From positions 80,824 through 144,823 of the forward strand of contig JBMNOZ010000001.1 of assembly GCA_050943335.1 (NCBI GenBank): a stretch of DNA of 64,000 nt. Reading direction: 5' to 3'. The DNA comes from JBMNOZ01 sp050943335. GTDB taxonomy: Bacteria > Bacillota > Desulfitobacteriia > Desulfitobacteriales > Syntrophobotulaceae. Shown here one piece after another: positions 17,921 through 26,649 of the stretch. The notes under the pieces were generated by a model that did not search any database, was not told the origin of the DNA, and saw only the letters and a list, made by a program, of their open reading frames with translations. Every line of letters starts with the position of its first letter. The stretch's first letter is position 1. A program made the translations under genes and the position numbers.

Positions 17921-19248
17921 TGCGCGCTGTCTTGTTGGCGGCTGGTGCAGGAAAGAGGCTAAGGTCTCATTTTAAGAGGCCCAAGCCTCTTGTGCATTTG
18001 CTAGGTCTTTCTTTAATAGAGCGCAATATTCTAGGCTTAAAAGAATGTGGGATTAAGGAATTTGTAGTGATTACCGGCTGTTATATTGATGAGATCCGCA
18101 ATAGTTTGGGAAATGGAGAGAGATTGGGTGTCCAAATTAAATACCTGCATAACTCAGATTGGGAACTGGGAAACGGGGTTTCCGCCTTTGCATTTCAGAA
18201 GGATTACCGGTCAGAAAAAAAATTCATTTTATTAATGGCGGATCATATATTTGAAGTTCCACTTTTAAAAAGATTTGTTGCCAAAGCCCAGGAGATTTCC
18301 CAGGAAGAAATTTTATTAGCCGCCGATAAAAGGGTTGATAAGATCTTTGATCTTGCCGATGGCACGAAAATAAAAGCTGATCAGGACTATGCCTTAGAAT
18401 TAGGTAAAAACTTAACAGAATTTAATGCTGTTGACTGCGGTTTATTTATAGGGTCCAAAGCGCTTCTTGAAGCTTTGGAGGTTTCCATAGATCGAGGTGA
18501 ATATGCCTTAACCGATGCTGTAAATATTCTGGCGCGAGAAGGAAAGGTAAAACTGCATTTTGTGGAAGGAATTTGGGAGGATGTGGATGATTTCGCCAGT
18601 TATAAAAATGCCGAAAAGAAATTCTTGCAGTCTTTAATTCCTCCCAAGGACGGGTTTATCTCTAAAAAAATCAATCGCCGGTTTTCTTTAAGAATTACCA
18701 AGATTCTGGTTCGAACGAGACTTCTCCCTAATCATGTGAGTTTTTGTTCCTTTCTGACTGCTCTAGCAGCCGGGATTTGTTTTGCTGTTTCAGCCCCACT
18801 CTGGGGTGGTTTGTTAGCTCAACTGAGCTCTATTCTCGACGGAGTAGATGGAGAAATCGCCCGCTTGAAATTCCTGAAAAGTGATTTTGGAGGGCTTTTT
18901 GATGCTCTTCTAGACCGCTATGCAGATTCCCTATTAGTGATTGGCATGACCTATGCCTGGTATGTTACCTCATATAATTCTTTAGCTCTTCTCATAGGGG
19001 CTTTAGCCCTGATCGGAATGCCCATGTCCATGCTCTTTAAAGAGAAATTCCAATCCCTAACCGGTAAACCTTTTATACCGGAAATTTATGACGGGTTTTT
19101 ACAATATCTGCCTGCTAATCGGGACGGGCGAATGTTTATTATTATGATAGGGGGAATTTTAAATCTAATCCCTCAGACATTAATTTTATTGGCAATTATG
19201 GCTCACCTTCAGACTTGGAATCGCCTTTATAGAGCTCGGCGAATCTAA
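17920..19248 (+). CDS. Bifunctional inositol-1-phosphate cytidylyltransferase / DIPP synthase (CDP-alcohol phosphatidyltransferase fusion)
   Basis: 442 residues. Residues 1-235 are a sugar-nucleotidyltransferase domain (VLLAAGAGKRLRSHFKRPKP, ending WEDVDDFASYKNAE). Residues 240-440 are a membrane CDP-alcohol phosphatidyltransferase with the complete motif D-G-V-D-G-x2-A-R-x8-G-x3-D-x3-D at about 308-332 and about 5 membrane helices. This fusion is the IPCT/DIPPS known from Archaeoglobus and Thermotoga, which makes the phosphorylated precursor of di-myo-inositol phosphate. With ino1 directly in front, the same route is likely here. Alternative: an inositol phospholipid head-group transferase. 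Confidence 0.87.
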   Translation: MRAVLLAAGAGKRLRSHFKRPKPLVHLLGLSLIERNILGLKECGIKEFVVITGCYIDEIRNSLGNGERLGVQIKYLHNSDWELGNGVSAFAFQKDYRSEKKFILLMADHIFEVPLLKRFVAKAQEISQEEILLAADKRVDKIFDLADGTKIKADQDYALELGKNLTEFNAVDCGLFIGSKALLEALEVSIDRGEYALTDAVNILAREGKVKLHFVEGIWEDVDDFASYKNAEKKFLQSLIPPKDGFISKKINRRFSLRITKILVRTRLLPNHVSFCSFLTALAAGICFAVSAPLWGGLLAQLSSILDGVDGEIARLKFLKSDFGGLFDALLDRYADSLLVIGMTYAWYVTSYNSLALLIGALALIGMPMSMLFKEKFQSLTGKPFIPEIYDGFLQYLPANRDGRMFIIMIGGILNLIPQTLILLAIMAHLQTWNRLYRARRI

Positions 19249-20102
19249 AAGTCACTGCAAGCTTGGGGGCGGCGTCTATTATAAACATGGTTGGAGAGAT
19301 TAAGCTTTTTCAGCAATTCTAAAGCTTCCTCGATATCGCTGCCCAGTTCATCAAGGGAGTGGGCATCGGAGCCTACAGTAAAAATTTCTAGCCCGGATTG
19401 GGCAGCTAGAGTCAAGATTTCTAGAGAAGGATGAAATTCCTTTAACCCCCGCCGCCGACTGGAAGTATTTATCTCTAAGCCCATTCCTTGACGGGCCATT
19501 TTTGCGAAAATAGGCTCGATCACTCCGCGGTGAAGAGTTAGGATATCTGGACCGTGATATCGAAGGCCATAACGGCAGTAAATATCAATATGAGCAATAC
19601 AATCAAAAAGCTTCGAATCCACAAGTTCTGAAAGCCTGGAGAAATAATCCTGCTGTACAGTGAGCAGGTTTTTGTTCTGAAAATAATGGGGACTTTCCAG
19701 CATTGATGAGATAGATATCTGATTCAGGGAGTGAATAGCTCCCAGGACAAAATCAAAGGGATAATTGTCTAGGATCTTAGCGATAATCTCTTCCTCTTCC
19801 GGGCAATACCCTACTTCAATACCGGCCTTTATTTTAAGCTCGGTGCTTTTAAATTCAGCCCGAGCTTGATCAAGCTCTTTAAAATAACTATCCAACCAAG
19901 TCGGATCGAGGACTGATACCCTTTCCCCATTTAAGATTACCGTCTTATTCTTGCTAGCGGGGTTTAGTTCTAAATGACTAGTAAAGCAAATCTCTTTGAG
20001 TCCCAATTCCAAGGCCCGAAAGCAATACTCTTTAATTTTAACCGGCGAAGCATCGGCAGAATAGTTGGGGTGAACATGATAATCAGTCTGGTATGATTTC
20101 AC
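19245..20102 (-). CDS. PHP-domain phosphatase, histidinol-phosphatase (HisK) family
   Basis: 285 residues. It opens with the PHP metal motif DYHVHPNYSADA, followed by CFTSHLE near 40, KAGIEVGY near 97, GAIHSL near 130, HIDIYCRYG near 170, and ends with VGSDAHSLDELG near 245, so all metal ligands appear present. By family it is annotated as histidinol phosphatase. No his genes are nearby. It converges on the DIPP synthase gene with a 4-base overlap of stops, so a role in dephosphorylating the inositol product is possible but only a guess. Confidence 0.85.
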   Translation of the reverse strand: MKSYQTDYHVHPNYSADASPVKIKEYCFRALELGLKEICFTSHLELNPASKNKTVILNGERVSVLDPTWLDSYFKELDQARAEFKSTELKIKAGIEVGYCPEEEEIIAKILDNYPFDFVLGAIHSLNQISISSMLESPHYFQNKNLLTVQQDYFSRLSELVDSKLFDCIAHIDIYCRYGLRYHGPDILTLHRGVIEPIFAKMARQGMGLEINTSSRRRGLKEFHPSLEILTLAAQSGLEIFTVGSDAHSLDELGSDIEEALELLKKLNLSNHVYNRRRPQACSDF

Positions 20103-20266
20103 GGTGTCGATTTTTCTTCCTTTCTGTAATGTTTATTGCTTTAATTAAATCATACCAATAAATTGGCCATGGCACCAACTTAAAGACCTTTTAAAAATAA
20201 TACTTCTCATCTCGTATAATCTCTAGACCTCCTTTGACTTAAAGATTTTAAAAGGGGGTCATTTAT

Positions 20267-20296
20267 TTGACTAGGAAAAACAGAAAGATTTATAAT
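20267..20296 (+). promoter_or_regulatory. Sigma-A promoter of mtaD
   Basis: TTGACT (20267-20272), 18 bases, TATAAT (20291-20296), about 74 bases before the mtaD ATG. Confidence 0.75.
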
Positions 20297-20369
20297 CAAG
20301 GAAAGGCAATTATTGTTAGGTGCGGAACGCTTTTCCAGTAGATAATAAATAAGAAAGCAGGGTGTAATA

Positions 20370-21668
20370 ATGGCTAAATATTTAATCTTGGGAATGGTTT
20401 TGCCCATGACCGGAGAGGGTGTTTTTTATGAACAGGGAGAAGTTGCCATTGAAGACGATCGGATAGTTTCTGTAGGAGAACGGGGTTCCACCCCCCATGA
20501 TTTTGTGCCCGAGCGGGTTCTGGATCTTCGGGGAGATGTGATAATGCCCGGGCTAATTAATACTCATACTCATGCGGCAATGACCATGCTTAGAGGTTAT
20601 GCTGATGATATGGAGTTAATGCCTTGGCTGAAGGATAAGATTTGGCCTTTTGAGGCCAAAATGACAGCGGAAGATATGTACTGGGGGAGTGCTCTGGCTC
20701 TCTGTGAGATGATTAGGACAGGGACCACCACAATGGTGGATATGTATATGGAGGAGCAGGAAACAGCCAGGGCAGTGTTAGAGGCCGGCACGAGAGCTCT
20801 TTTGTCCCGGGGGATGACCGGTTTTGACCAAGAAGGAGCCGAGAGGGCTTTACAAGAAAATATAGAGTTATTTGAGACCTATCATAATGCCGGGGAGGGG
20901 CGGCTGAAAGTGCTTTTTGGACCCCATGCTCCCTACACCTGCCCGGCGGATTTTTTGCAAAGAGTTAAAAAGGAAGCAGACGCTTTAGGGGCGGGGATAC
21001 ATATTCATTTGGCGGAGACAAAAGCGGAGTTAGGTATTATTCATGAAAGGTATGGCCTGACTCCGCCGGAATGGTTGGAAGAGGTGGGGCTTTTCGGCGG
21101 TCAGGTGATTGCCGCCCATTGTGTTTACTTAACCGCTAAGGATATTGAGATCCTAAAAAAATATGAAGTCTCTGTAGCCCATAACCCGGAAAGTAATATG
21201 AAATTGAACAGCGGCACAGCTCCGATTCCCGAACTATTAAAAAGAGGGGTTACAGTGGGAATCGGTACTGATGGCGCTTCCAGCAATAATGACTTGGATA
21301 TGTTCGGAGAGATGCGCTCTGCTTCTTTACAGCAAAAACTGGTTGGGACCCCGGAAGATCTTAAAGCTTACCGGGTACTGGAGATGGCTACCTGCGAAGG
21401 GGCCAAGGTTGCTGGTTTAAAGGATGTGGGCAAATTAGCCCCGGGCTATAAAGCAGATCTTATATCTGTGGACTTTAATCAGCCCCATTTCTACCCTAGA
21501 TTTTCAATACCTTCCCATCTGGTTTATTGTGCTCAAGGGGGGGATGTACGCACTGTGATTGTAGATGGAAGGATACTGATGGAAGAGAGAAAACTTTTGA
21601 CTTTAGATGAAAAAATTATTTGCCGGGAAGTAGAAAAAAGGGCCAAAAAAATTGCCGCTCAGATTTAG
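20370..21668 (+). CDS. mtaD: 5-methylthioadenosine / S-adenosylhomocysteine deaminase
   Basis: 432 residues of the amidohydrolase superfamily. Metal-binding HTHAAMTMLRGYADD near 68, the substrate loop MTAEDMYWG, GPHAPYTCPADFL with His near 190, HIHLAETKAE near 213 and the final Asp in IGTDGASSNNDLDMFGEM near 305. It deaminates methylthioadenosine (and SAH) to the inosine form. Together with the Asn-type phosphorylase and mtnA upstream, it completes the inosine branch of methionine salvage. It has its own promoter and a terminator at 21673. Confidence 0.93.
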   Translation: MAKYLILGMVLPMTGEGVFYEQGEVAIEDDRIVSVGERGSTPHDFVPERVLDLRGDVIMPGLINTHTHAAMTMLRGYADDMELMPWLKDKIWPFEAKMTAEDMYWGSALALCEMIRTGTTTMVDMYMEEQETARAVLEAGTRALLSRGMTGFDQEGAERALQENIELFETYHNAGEGRLKVLFGPHAPYTCPADFLQRVKKEADALGAGIHIHLAETKAELGIIHERYGLTPPEWLEEVGLFGGQVIAAHCVYLTAKDIEILKKYEVSVAHNPESNMKLNSGTAPIPELLKRGVTVGIGTDGASSNNDLDMFGEMRSASLQQKLVGTPEDLKAYRVLEMATCEGAKVAGLKDVGKLAPGYKADLISVDFNQPHFYPRFSIPSHLVYCAQGGDVRTVIVDGRILMEERKLLTLDEKIICREVEKRAKKIAAQI

Positions 21669-21672
21669 ATAT

Positions 21673-21700
21673 CAAGTAAGCCTGGCTTTACTTTTTTGCC
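21673..21700 (+). terminator. Terminator after mtaD
   Basis: AAGTAAGCC pairs with GGCTTTACTT (one bulged base), followed by a T run. Confidence 0.6.
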
Positions 21701-21791
21701 TTGTAAAATGCCAGCTACCAGTATTTGCTCCGTGTTTATAATGACTATATGATTTCTTTTGTCTCCGGCAAGAGTACCGCTGGGCCTGAGA

Positions 21792-21821
21792 TAGACAATA
21801 GCAATAGCGATGTAGTATAAT
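21792..21821 (+). promoter_or_regulatory. Sigma-A promoter of the soluble chemoreceptor gene
   Basis: TAGACA (21792-21797), 18 bases, TATAAT (21816-21821), 50 bases before the ATG at 21872. Confidence 0.6.
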
Positions 21822-21871
21822 TGCATAAAGGCTTGCTGGTAAATTTTACTTTTTTGACAAGGGGTGGAAGA

Positions 21872-22699
21872 ATGAAAACCATATTAGAAGTCAAAGAATC
21901 TTTTGATGCCATAATTCCTTTGGTGGTAGAATGCTTCAATGAGGACTGTATAATATTTGTGTTAACTGATGGGGATGAATTTTTAAGCGTCTGTCGAAAG
22001 AACTTTCCTACTAAGACTATGCCCGGGGATCCTGTTCCTGAGGATGATACAAACTATAAAGTTTTCCGGAGTGGGGAACCAATATTTGAAGTCTTGCCAA
22101 AAGAAATATTCGGCTTTGCTTTTAGTTCCAATGTCGTTCCTGTCAAAGATGAGAGCGGTAACACAATTGGCACCTTTGCCTTTGGCAAAAGCCTGCAACG
22201 GCAACACGAAATACTGGAAGCTTCAGAAGGACTGGCTACTGCTTTAGGACAGATCTCAGCTACCTTGAATCAATTATCTAGCGGCATTCAGGAGGTAGTC
22301 TCTTCCAGCACAGAGATTCTGCGCTTTGTTGGCGAGGTGCAAGAAGAAAATAAAAAGGCCGATGAAATTACGCAGTTTGTAAAAAATATTGCTGGACAGA
22401 CCAACTTATTGGGTTTAAACGCCGCTATTGAGGCAGCCAGAGCCGGAGATCAGGGTCGAGGTTTTGGGGTAGTTGCTGATGAAATTCGAAAATTATCAAC
22501 TTCTAGCAATGAATCCATTAAAGGAATAGAAGAGTTTTTGAAAAAAACTAATGAAAATTTAGCAAATATTAATCAGCGTCTAGAAAACGCTAATGCTGTC
22601 TTTCAAGAGCAAGCCGCCGGGATAGAAGAGATCACGGCTTCCGTCCAAGAACTTAATGCTACAGCCCAGTATTTAAAGGAAATTTCCGGACGATTATAA
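21872..22699 (+). CDS. Soluble methyl-accepting chemotaxis protein
   Basis: 275 residues from the ATG at 21872, chosen for its AAGGGGTGG site; the frame is open further upstream but overlaps the promoter. No membrane segment. Residues 1-110 form a small sensor-like domain (ending VVPVKDESGNTIGTFAFGKS), residues 115-275 an MCP signalling hairpin with the tip LLGLNAAIEAARAGDQGRGFGVVADEIRKLS. It is a cytoplasmic chemoreceptor of the short type frequent in Clostridia. No che genes are close by. The ligand is unknown. Confidence 0.88.
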   Translation: MKTILEVKESFDAIIPLVVECFNEDCIIFVLTDGDEFLSVCRKNFPTKTMPGDPVPEDDTNYKVFRSGEPIFEVLPKEIFGFAFSSNVVPVKDESGNTIGTFAFGKSLQRQHEILEASEGLATALGQISATLNQLSSGIQEVVSSSTEILRFVGEVQEENKKADEITQFVKNIAGQTNLLGLNAAIEAARAGDQGRGFGVVADEIRKLSTSSNESIKGIEEFLKKTNENLANINQRLENANAVFQEQAAGIEEITASVQELNATAQYLKEISGRL

Positions 22700-22731
22700 G
22701 TAAAGTTTTCTATCTTTTAAGATTATTTAAC

Positions 22732-22760
22732 TTGACAAATACTTTTTTTCAGCTTAGAAT
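22732..22760 (+). promoter_or_regulatory. Sigma-A promoter of ylxM-ffh
   Basis: Perfect TTGACA (22732-22737), 17 bases, TAGAAT (22755-22760). Confidence 0.75.
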
Positions 22761-22802
22761 AATTGAGGCGTAAAGCAAAAATACTTTACACGAGGCCTTA
22801 GG

Positions 22803-23171
22803 ATGGAAGAAATCGCTAACAAAGCATTATTATTTGATTTTTACGGTCCTTTGCTAACCGCAAAACAAGGAAAGGTATGGGATCTTTACTATCACCAGGA
22901 CCTTTCATTATCTGAGATAGCAGAGCAACAAGGTATTAGCCGTCAAGCAGTGCACGACCTATTAAAAAGAACAGGAAATATTCTCGAGGATTATGAGAAT
23001 AAATTGGGACTTGTTTCCCTTTTTTTAAAAGAAAAAGAGAAAATGAGCAGGATGGAAAATTTACTTACGGGTTTTTCCCGGGAGGACTTCTCAAATGAAA
23101 GGGCTTGGCAAAGGCATCTTGAAGTTATAGATCGGATTAAGGATCTCATTACTATAGCTTTAGAAAGCTGA
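22803..23171 (+). CDS. ylxM: YlxM-family DNA-binding protein
   Basis: 122 residues with a sigma-70 region 4-like helix-turn-helix: LLTAKQGKVWDLYYHQDLSLSEIAEQQGISRQAVHDLLKR. YlxM (UPF0122) regularly precedes ffh in Firmicutes and may act with the signal recognition particle. No strong ribosome site is visible. ffh follows after about 40 bases. Confidence 0.92.
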   Translation: MEEIANKALLFDFYGPLLTAKQGKVWDLYYHQDLSLSEIAEQQGISRQAVHDLLKRTGNILEDYENKLGLVSLFLKEKEKMSRMENLLTGFSREDFSNERAWQRHLEVIDRIKDLITIALES

Positions 23172-23210
23172 GTTCTTAAATTGTTTGCGGGAAGGAGCAA
23201 CCAAAATACC

Positions 23211-24602
23211 ATGTTTGGAAGTTTAAGCGAAAAACTACAAGCGACATTCAAAAGATTGAGAAGTAAAGGTAAGTTAACGGAAGCTGATGTGACAGAAGCT
23301 ATGCGGGAAATCCGGATGGCTCTCTTAGAGGCGGATGTTAATTTTAGGGTTGTTAAAGATCTCATCGCCAAGATCAAAGAGCGGGCTATTGGTCAGGAAG
23401 TAATGGAGTCTCTCACTCCCGGACAGCAGGTTATAAAAATTGTGCATGAGGAAATAATCAGTTTGATGGGCGATAAAGAAAGCAAGCTTACTGTCGCTTC
23501 TAAACCTCCTACCGTAATTTTGCTCGTCGGCTTACAGGGGGCGGGTAAAACCACTCAGGCCGCCAAACTGGCTAATTTATTAAAAAAACAAGGAAAACGT
23601 CCTTTATTAGTAGCCGGGGATATTTATCGACCAGCAGCTATAAAACAGCTTCAAGTATTGGGTAAACAGATCGAGGTACCTGTTTTTTCTGAAAACAAGG
23701 CTTCTCCGGTAGAAATTGCAACCCAGAGTCTGGAACACGCTTGCCAGCACGGCAATGACACTTTGATTATTGATACCGCTGGCCGCTTGCACGTGAATGA
23801 GGAACTGATGACTGAACTTTCAGAGATAAAAACCAAAGTTAGCCCTCATGAAATTTTACTTGTTGTTGACGCCATGACCGGCCAGGATGCGGTTAATGTA
23901 GCGGAAGCTTTTCATAATCAACTGGGCTTAAGCGGGGTAATCCTTTCCAAACTAGACGGTGATACTCGAGGTGGAGCGGCTTTATCGGTAAAAGCGGTAA
24001 CCGGCTGTCCAATAAAGCTTGTTGGAGTCGGGGAAAAAATTGATGCTTTGGAAGTATTCCATCCGGACCGTATCGCCTCCAGAATTTTAGGAATGGGTGA
24101 TGTTCTCACCTTAATCGAGAAGGCCCAGCAGAGTTTTGACGAAAAAAAGGCTAGGGAAATAGAGGAAAAGATCCGACGTCAGGAGCTTACCCTTGACGAT
24201 TTTCTGGAACAGATAAGGCAGCTAAGGCGAATGGGGCCTCTTTCCTCAGTTTTGGATATGATTCCCGGCTTAGGGAAACAGCTAAAGGGCGTGCAAATCG
24301 ATGAAAAAGAGTTCTACAAAGCAGAAGCGATTATCTGTTCTATGACCAAGGAGGAAAGGGAAAAGCCATCAATTATAAAAGATTCACGGAAAAAACGAAT
24401 TGCTAAAGGGAGCGGAACAACAGTAGTGGATGTGGGTAGGCTCCTAAAACAGCATGAGCAGATGAAAAAAATGATGAAACAGTTTTCCGGTGTCCCTGGA
24501 ATCGGAGGGGGCGCAGGTAGTTCAAAGCGAAGAAAAGGGAAGAAAGGAAAGAAAGGAAGTTCCAGGAAAAAATCACTGGCGAAATTTCCTTTCCCGTTCT
24601 AA
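23211..24602 (+). CDS. ffh: Signal recognition particle protein Ffh
   Basis: 463 residues from the ATG at 23211 (MFGSLSEKLQATFKRLR), which is the family start. N domain, then the G domain with GLQGAGKTTQAAKLA, DIYRPAAIKQLQVLG, IDTAGRLHVN and LSKLDGDTRGGAAL. The M domain (about 300-440) is methionine-rich, with LDDFLEQIRQLRRMGPLSS and LLKQHEQMKKMMKQF, and ends in a lysine-rich tail (RRKGKKGKKG). It binds 4.5S/scRNA and signal sequences of nascent membrane and secreted proteins and docks with FtsY. Confidence 0.97.
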   Translation: MFGSLSEKLQATFKRLRSKGKLTEADVTEAMREIRMALLEADVNFRVVKDLIAKIKERAIGQEVMESLTPGQQVIKIVHEEIISLMGDKESKLTVASKPPTVILLVGLQGAGKTTQAAKLANLLKKQGKRPLLVAGDIYRPAAIKQLQVLGKQIEVPVFSENKASPVEIATQSLEHACQHGNDTLIIDTAGRLHVNEELMTELSEIKTKVSPHEILLVVDAMTGQDAVNVAEAFHNQLGLSGVILSKLDGDTRGGAALSVKAVTGCPIKLVGVGEKIDALEVFHPDRIASRILGMGDVLTLIEKAQQSFDEKKAREIEEKIRRQELTLDDFLEQIRQLRRMGPLSSVLDMIPGLGKQLKGVQIDEKEFYKAEAIICSMTKEEREKPSIIKDSRKKRIAKGSGTTVVDVGRLLKQHEQMKKMMKQFSGVPGIGGGAGSSKRRKGKKGKKGSSRKKSLAKFPFPF

Positions 24603-24636
24603 ATATAAGCTGTATTTTGAGCTAGGAGGTGAAACA

Positions 24637-24900
24637 ATGGCAACAACAATTCGCTTGCGTCGCATGGGTGCAAAAAAGAATCCTTTTTATCGTTTAGTAG
24701 TTTGTGATTCCGCTAGTCGGCGTGACGGCCGTCCGATCGAGGAAATTGGATATTACGATCCTACTAAAAATCCTCATGTTATTAAAATTGATGAAATCAG
24801 GGCTTTGGATTGGCTTCAGAAAGGAGCTCAGCCTTCGGATACTGCAAGGTCTTTGCTTAGTCAAATGGGGATTATGGAGAAATATCATAATTCCAAGTAG
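24637..24900 (+). CDS. rpsP: 30S ribosomal protein S16
   Basis: 87 residues, beginning TTIRLRRMGAKKNPFYRLVVCDSASRRDGR and containing IEEIGYYDPTKNP. The ATG at 24637 is preceded by AGGAGG with good spacing; the frame upstream of it is open but belongs to the end of ffh in another frame. First gene of the rpsP-khpA-rimM-trmD set. Confidence 0.97.
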   Translation: MATTIRLRRMGAKKNPFYRLVVCDSASRRDGRPIEEIGYYDPTKNPHVIKIDEIRALDWLQKGAQPSDTARSLLSQMGIMEKYHNSK

Positions 24901-24916
24901 ACTGGGGGTGATTACC

Positions 24917-25147
24917 GTGAAGCAAGTTGTCGAGGTACTAGCTAAAGCTTTAGTCGATCATCCTGAACAAGTATCAGTTACCCAAAGTGCCACGGAGAAG
25001 ACGGTGCACCTTCAATTGAGAGTCGCTTCGGAGGATATGGGTAAAGTTATCGGCAAACAGGGAAAGATTGCCAATGCGATTCGGACCATTGTTAAAGCTG
25101 CGGCAGTTAAAGATGGCCGTAGGGTAATCGTGGATATCGACCAGTAA
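24917..25147 (+). CDS. khpA: KH-domain RNA-binding protein KhpA
   Basis: 76 residues, GTG start behind GGGGGTG. One KH domain with the GxxG loop in VIGKQGKIANAIRTIVKA. KhpA proteins bind RNA with KhpB and affect cell division and elongation in Firmicutes. It lies between rpsP and rimM as is usual. Confidence 0.93.
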   Translation: MKQVVEVLAKALVDHPEQVSVTQSATEKTVHLQLRVASEDMGKVIGKQGKIANAIRTIVKAAAVKDGRRVIVDIDQ

Positions 25148-25172
25148 AAAGACCGAAAAGATTGTGATTATT

Positions 25173-25204
25173 GTACTTGGGGACATTATTGTCCTCATTT
25201 TTTA
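25173..25204 (+). terminator. Stem-loop with T run between khpA and rimM
   Basis: GGGGACA pairs with TGTCCTC (one G-T pair) and is followed by six or more T. A terminator here would partly separate rimM-trmD from rpsP-khpA. Confidence 0.55.
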
Positions 25205-25258
25205 ACAGGGTGGGTAAGGGGAGGACTCTGGGTAGGGGACGCAATTTGGTCAGAAAGG

Positions 25259-25780
25259 ATGTCATTTGTGGATAAGGTAGTGATCGGTGAGGTTCTTAAA
25301 CCCCAAGGAATTAAAGGGGAGATGAAGGTTTATCCTCTTACAGATGATCCCCGGCGATTTGAAAAACTGGAAAAAATTTACCTGGCCGGGCAATCCGCTG
25401 AGAAACAAATTGAAATTCCTTTCAAAATCCAAAACGTTCGTCTTAATCATCAAGGGATTGTATTTATAAAGCTGGAAGGGATACAGAATCCTGAAGAAGC
25501 AGAGAAATACCGGGGTTTTTTGGTAAAAATAGATAAAAAAGATGTTCCTCCTCTTGAAGATCGCTGGTATTATTTTGAATTAGAGGGTATGAAGGTTTAC
25601 GAAAAAAATAACTTCTTAGGCACCCTGGTTAAAGTTTTAGAGACCGGGGCTAATGATGTTTATGTGGTACAGGGAGAAAAAGGCCAAGTTTGTATCCCTG
25701 CTTTAAAATCGGTAGTCCAAAAAGTAGATGTTCCGGGAAAAAGAATGGATGTCCTTTTGCCCCCGGGGCTAATCGATTAA
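25259..25780 (+). CDS. rimM: Ribosome maturation factor RimM
   Basis: About 170 residues: the N-terminal RimM domain (VVIGEVLKPQGIKGEMKVYPLTD) and a C-terminal PRC-barrel (WYYFELEGMKVYE, then GANDVYVVQGEKGQVCIPAL and VLLPPGLID). It helps mature the 30S head and binds S19. Either the ATG at 25259, which touches the AGAAAGG site, or the GTG at 25268 with better spacing is the start. Confidence 0.95.
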   Translation: MSFVDKVVIGEVLKPQGIKGEMKVYPLTDDPRRFEKLEKIYLAGQSAEKQIEIPFKIQNVRLNHQGIVFIKLEGIQNPEEAEKYRGFLVKIDKKDVPPLEDRWYYFELEGMKVYEKNNFLGTLVKVLETGANDVYVVQGEKGQVCIPALKSVVQKVDVPGKRMDVLLPPGLID

Positions 25781-25803
25781 TAGGATAAAGAGGTTTCCCA
25801 AAA

Positions 25804-26607
25804 ATGAAGTTTACAATACTGACAATTTTTCCGGAAATGTTTAAACCCTTAAATGAAAGCATATTACGACGGGCCCAGGAGAGAGGTTTAATAGAGCTTG
25901 AGCTGATAGATTTCCGAGACTTTGCCGAAGATAAGCATAAAAGTGTAGATGATATTCCCTACGGGGGCGGGAGCGGAATGGTTTTAAAACCAGAACCGAT
26001 TTTCAAAGCGGTAAGGAGTATAAAAAGAGGAGCAAAGAGCAGGGTAATACTTTTATCTCCTCAAGGTGAAGTGTTTAACCAAAATAAAGCCCATAGCTTA
26101 AGTGAGTATGAGAATCTAATCTTTCTCTGTGGGCATTATGAAGGTTTTGATGAAAGAATTCGAACTTTGGCTGACGAAGAAATCTCTATCGGTGATTATG
26201 TGCTTACCGGTGGAGAGTTGGCGGCTATGGTGGTAATAGATGCGGTAAGCAGACTTTTACCCGGAGTTTTAGGCAAGGCTGATTCTTGGGAGGATGATTC
26301 CCACAGTTACGGTTTGCTCGAATATCCTCACTATACCAGGCCTCCTGATTTTGAAGGACTTAAAGTACCCGAAGTCCTTTTATCAGGGCACCATGAAAAT
26401 ATTGAAAAGTGGCGACGAAAGGAATCTTTGCGCCGAACTTTTCTCCGCAGGAAAGATTTAATAGAAAAAATAGAGTTCCAGGCTGGAGATTATTATCTAT
26501 TGGAAGAGTTAGCGCTTGAACACCCAGAAATCGCTGCTTACCGTTTCCGATGGGAGAAGTTGAAACCCCGGCCCAGAAGGGGAAAAAACCGTCCGGCAGG
26601 AGGTTAG
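25804..26607 (+). CDS. trmD: tRNA (guanine(37)-N(1))-methyltransferase TrmD
   Basis: 267 residues. SPOUT fold: MKFTILTIFPEMF start, DIPYGGGSGMVLKPEPIF, the knot region FLCGHYEGFDERI and SIGDYVLTGGELAAMVVIDAVSRLLPGVLG, and the C-terminal helical part with YPHYTRPPDFEG. It methylates G37 of tRNAs to prevent frameshifting. The last 20 residues are a basic tail (RPRRGKNRPAGG), slightly longer than usual. Confidence 0.96.
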   Translation: MKFTILTIFPEMFKPLNESILRRAQERGLIELELIDFRDFAEDKHKSVDDIPYGGGSGMVLKPEPIFKAVRSIKRGAKSRVILLSPQGEVFNQNKAHSLSEYENLIFLCGHYEGFDERIRTLADEEISIGDYVLTGGELAAMVVIDAVSRLLPGVLGKADSWEDDSHSYGLLEYPHYTRPPDFEGLKVPEVLLSGHHENIEKWRRKESLRRTFLRRKDLIEKIEFQAGDYYLLEELALEHPEIAAYRFRWEKLKPRPRRGKNRPAGG

Positions 26608-26649
26608 AGTATTTGCCAGCTAAAATAGATGGCGGAGGTAGGTCTAGAT

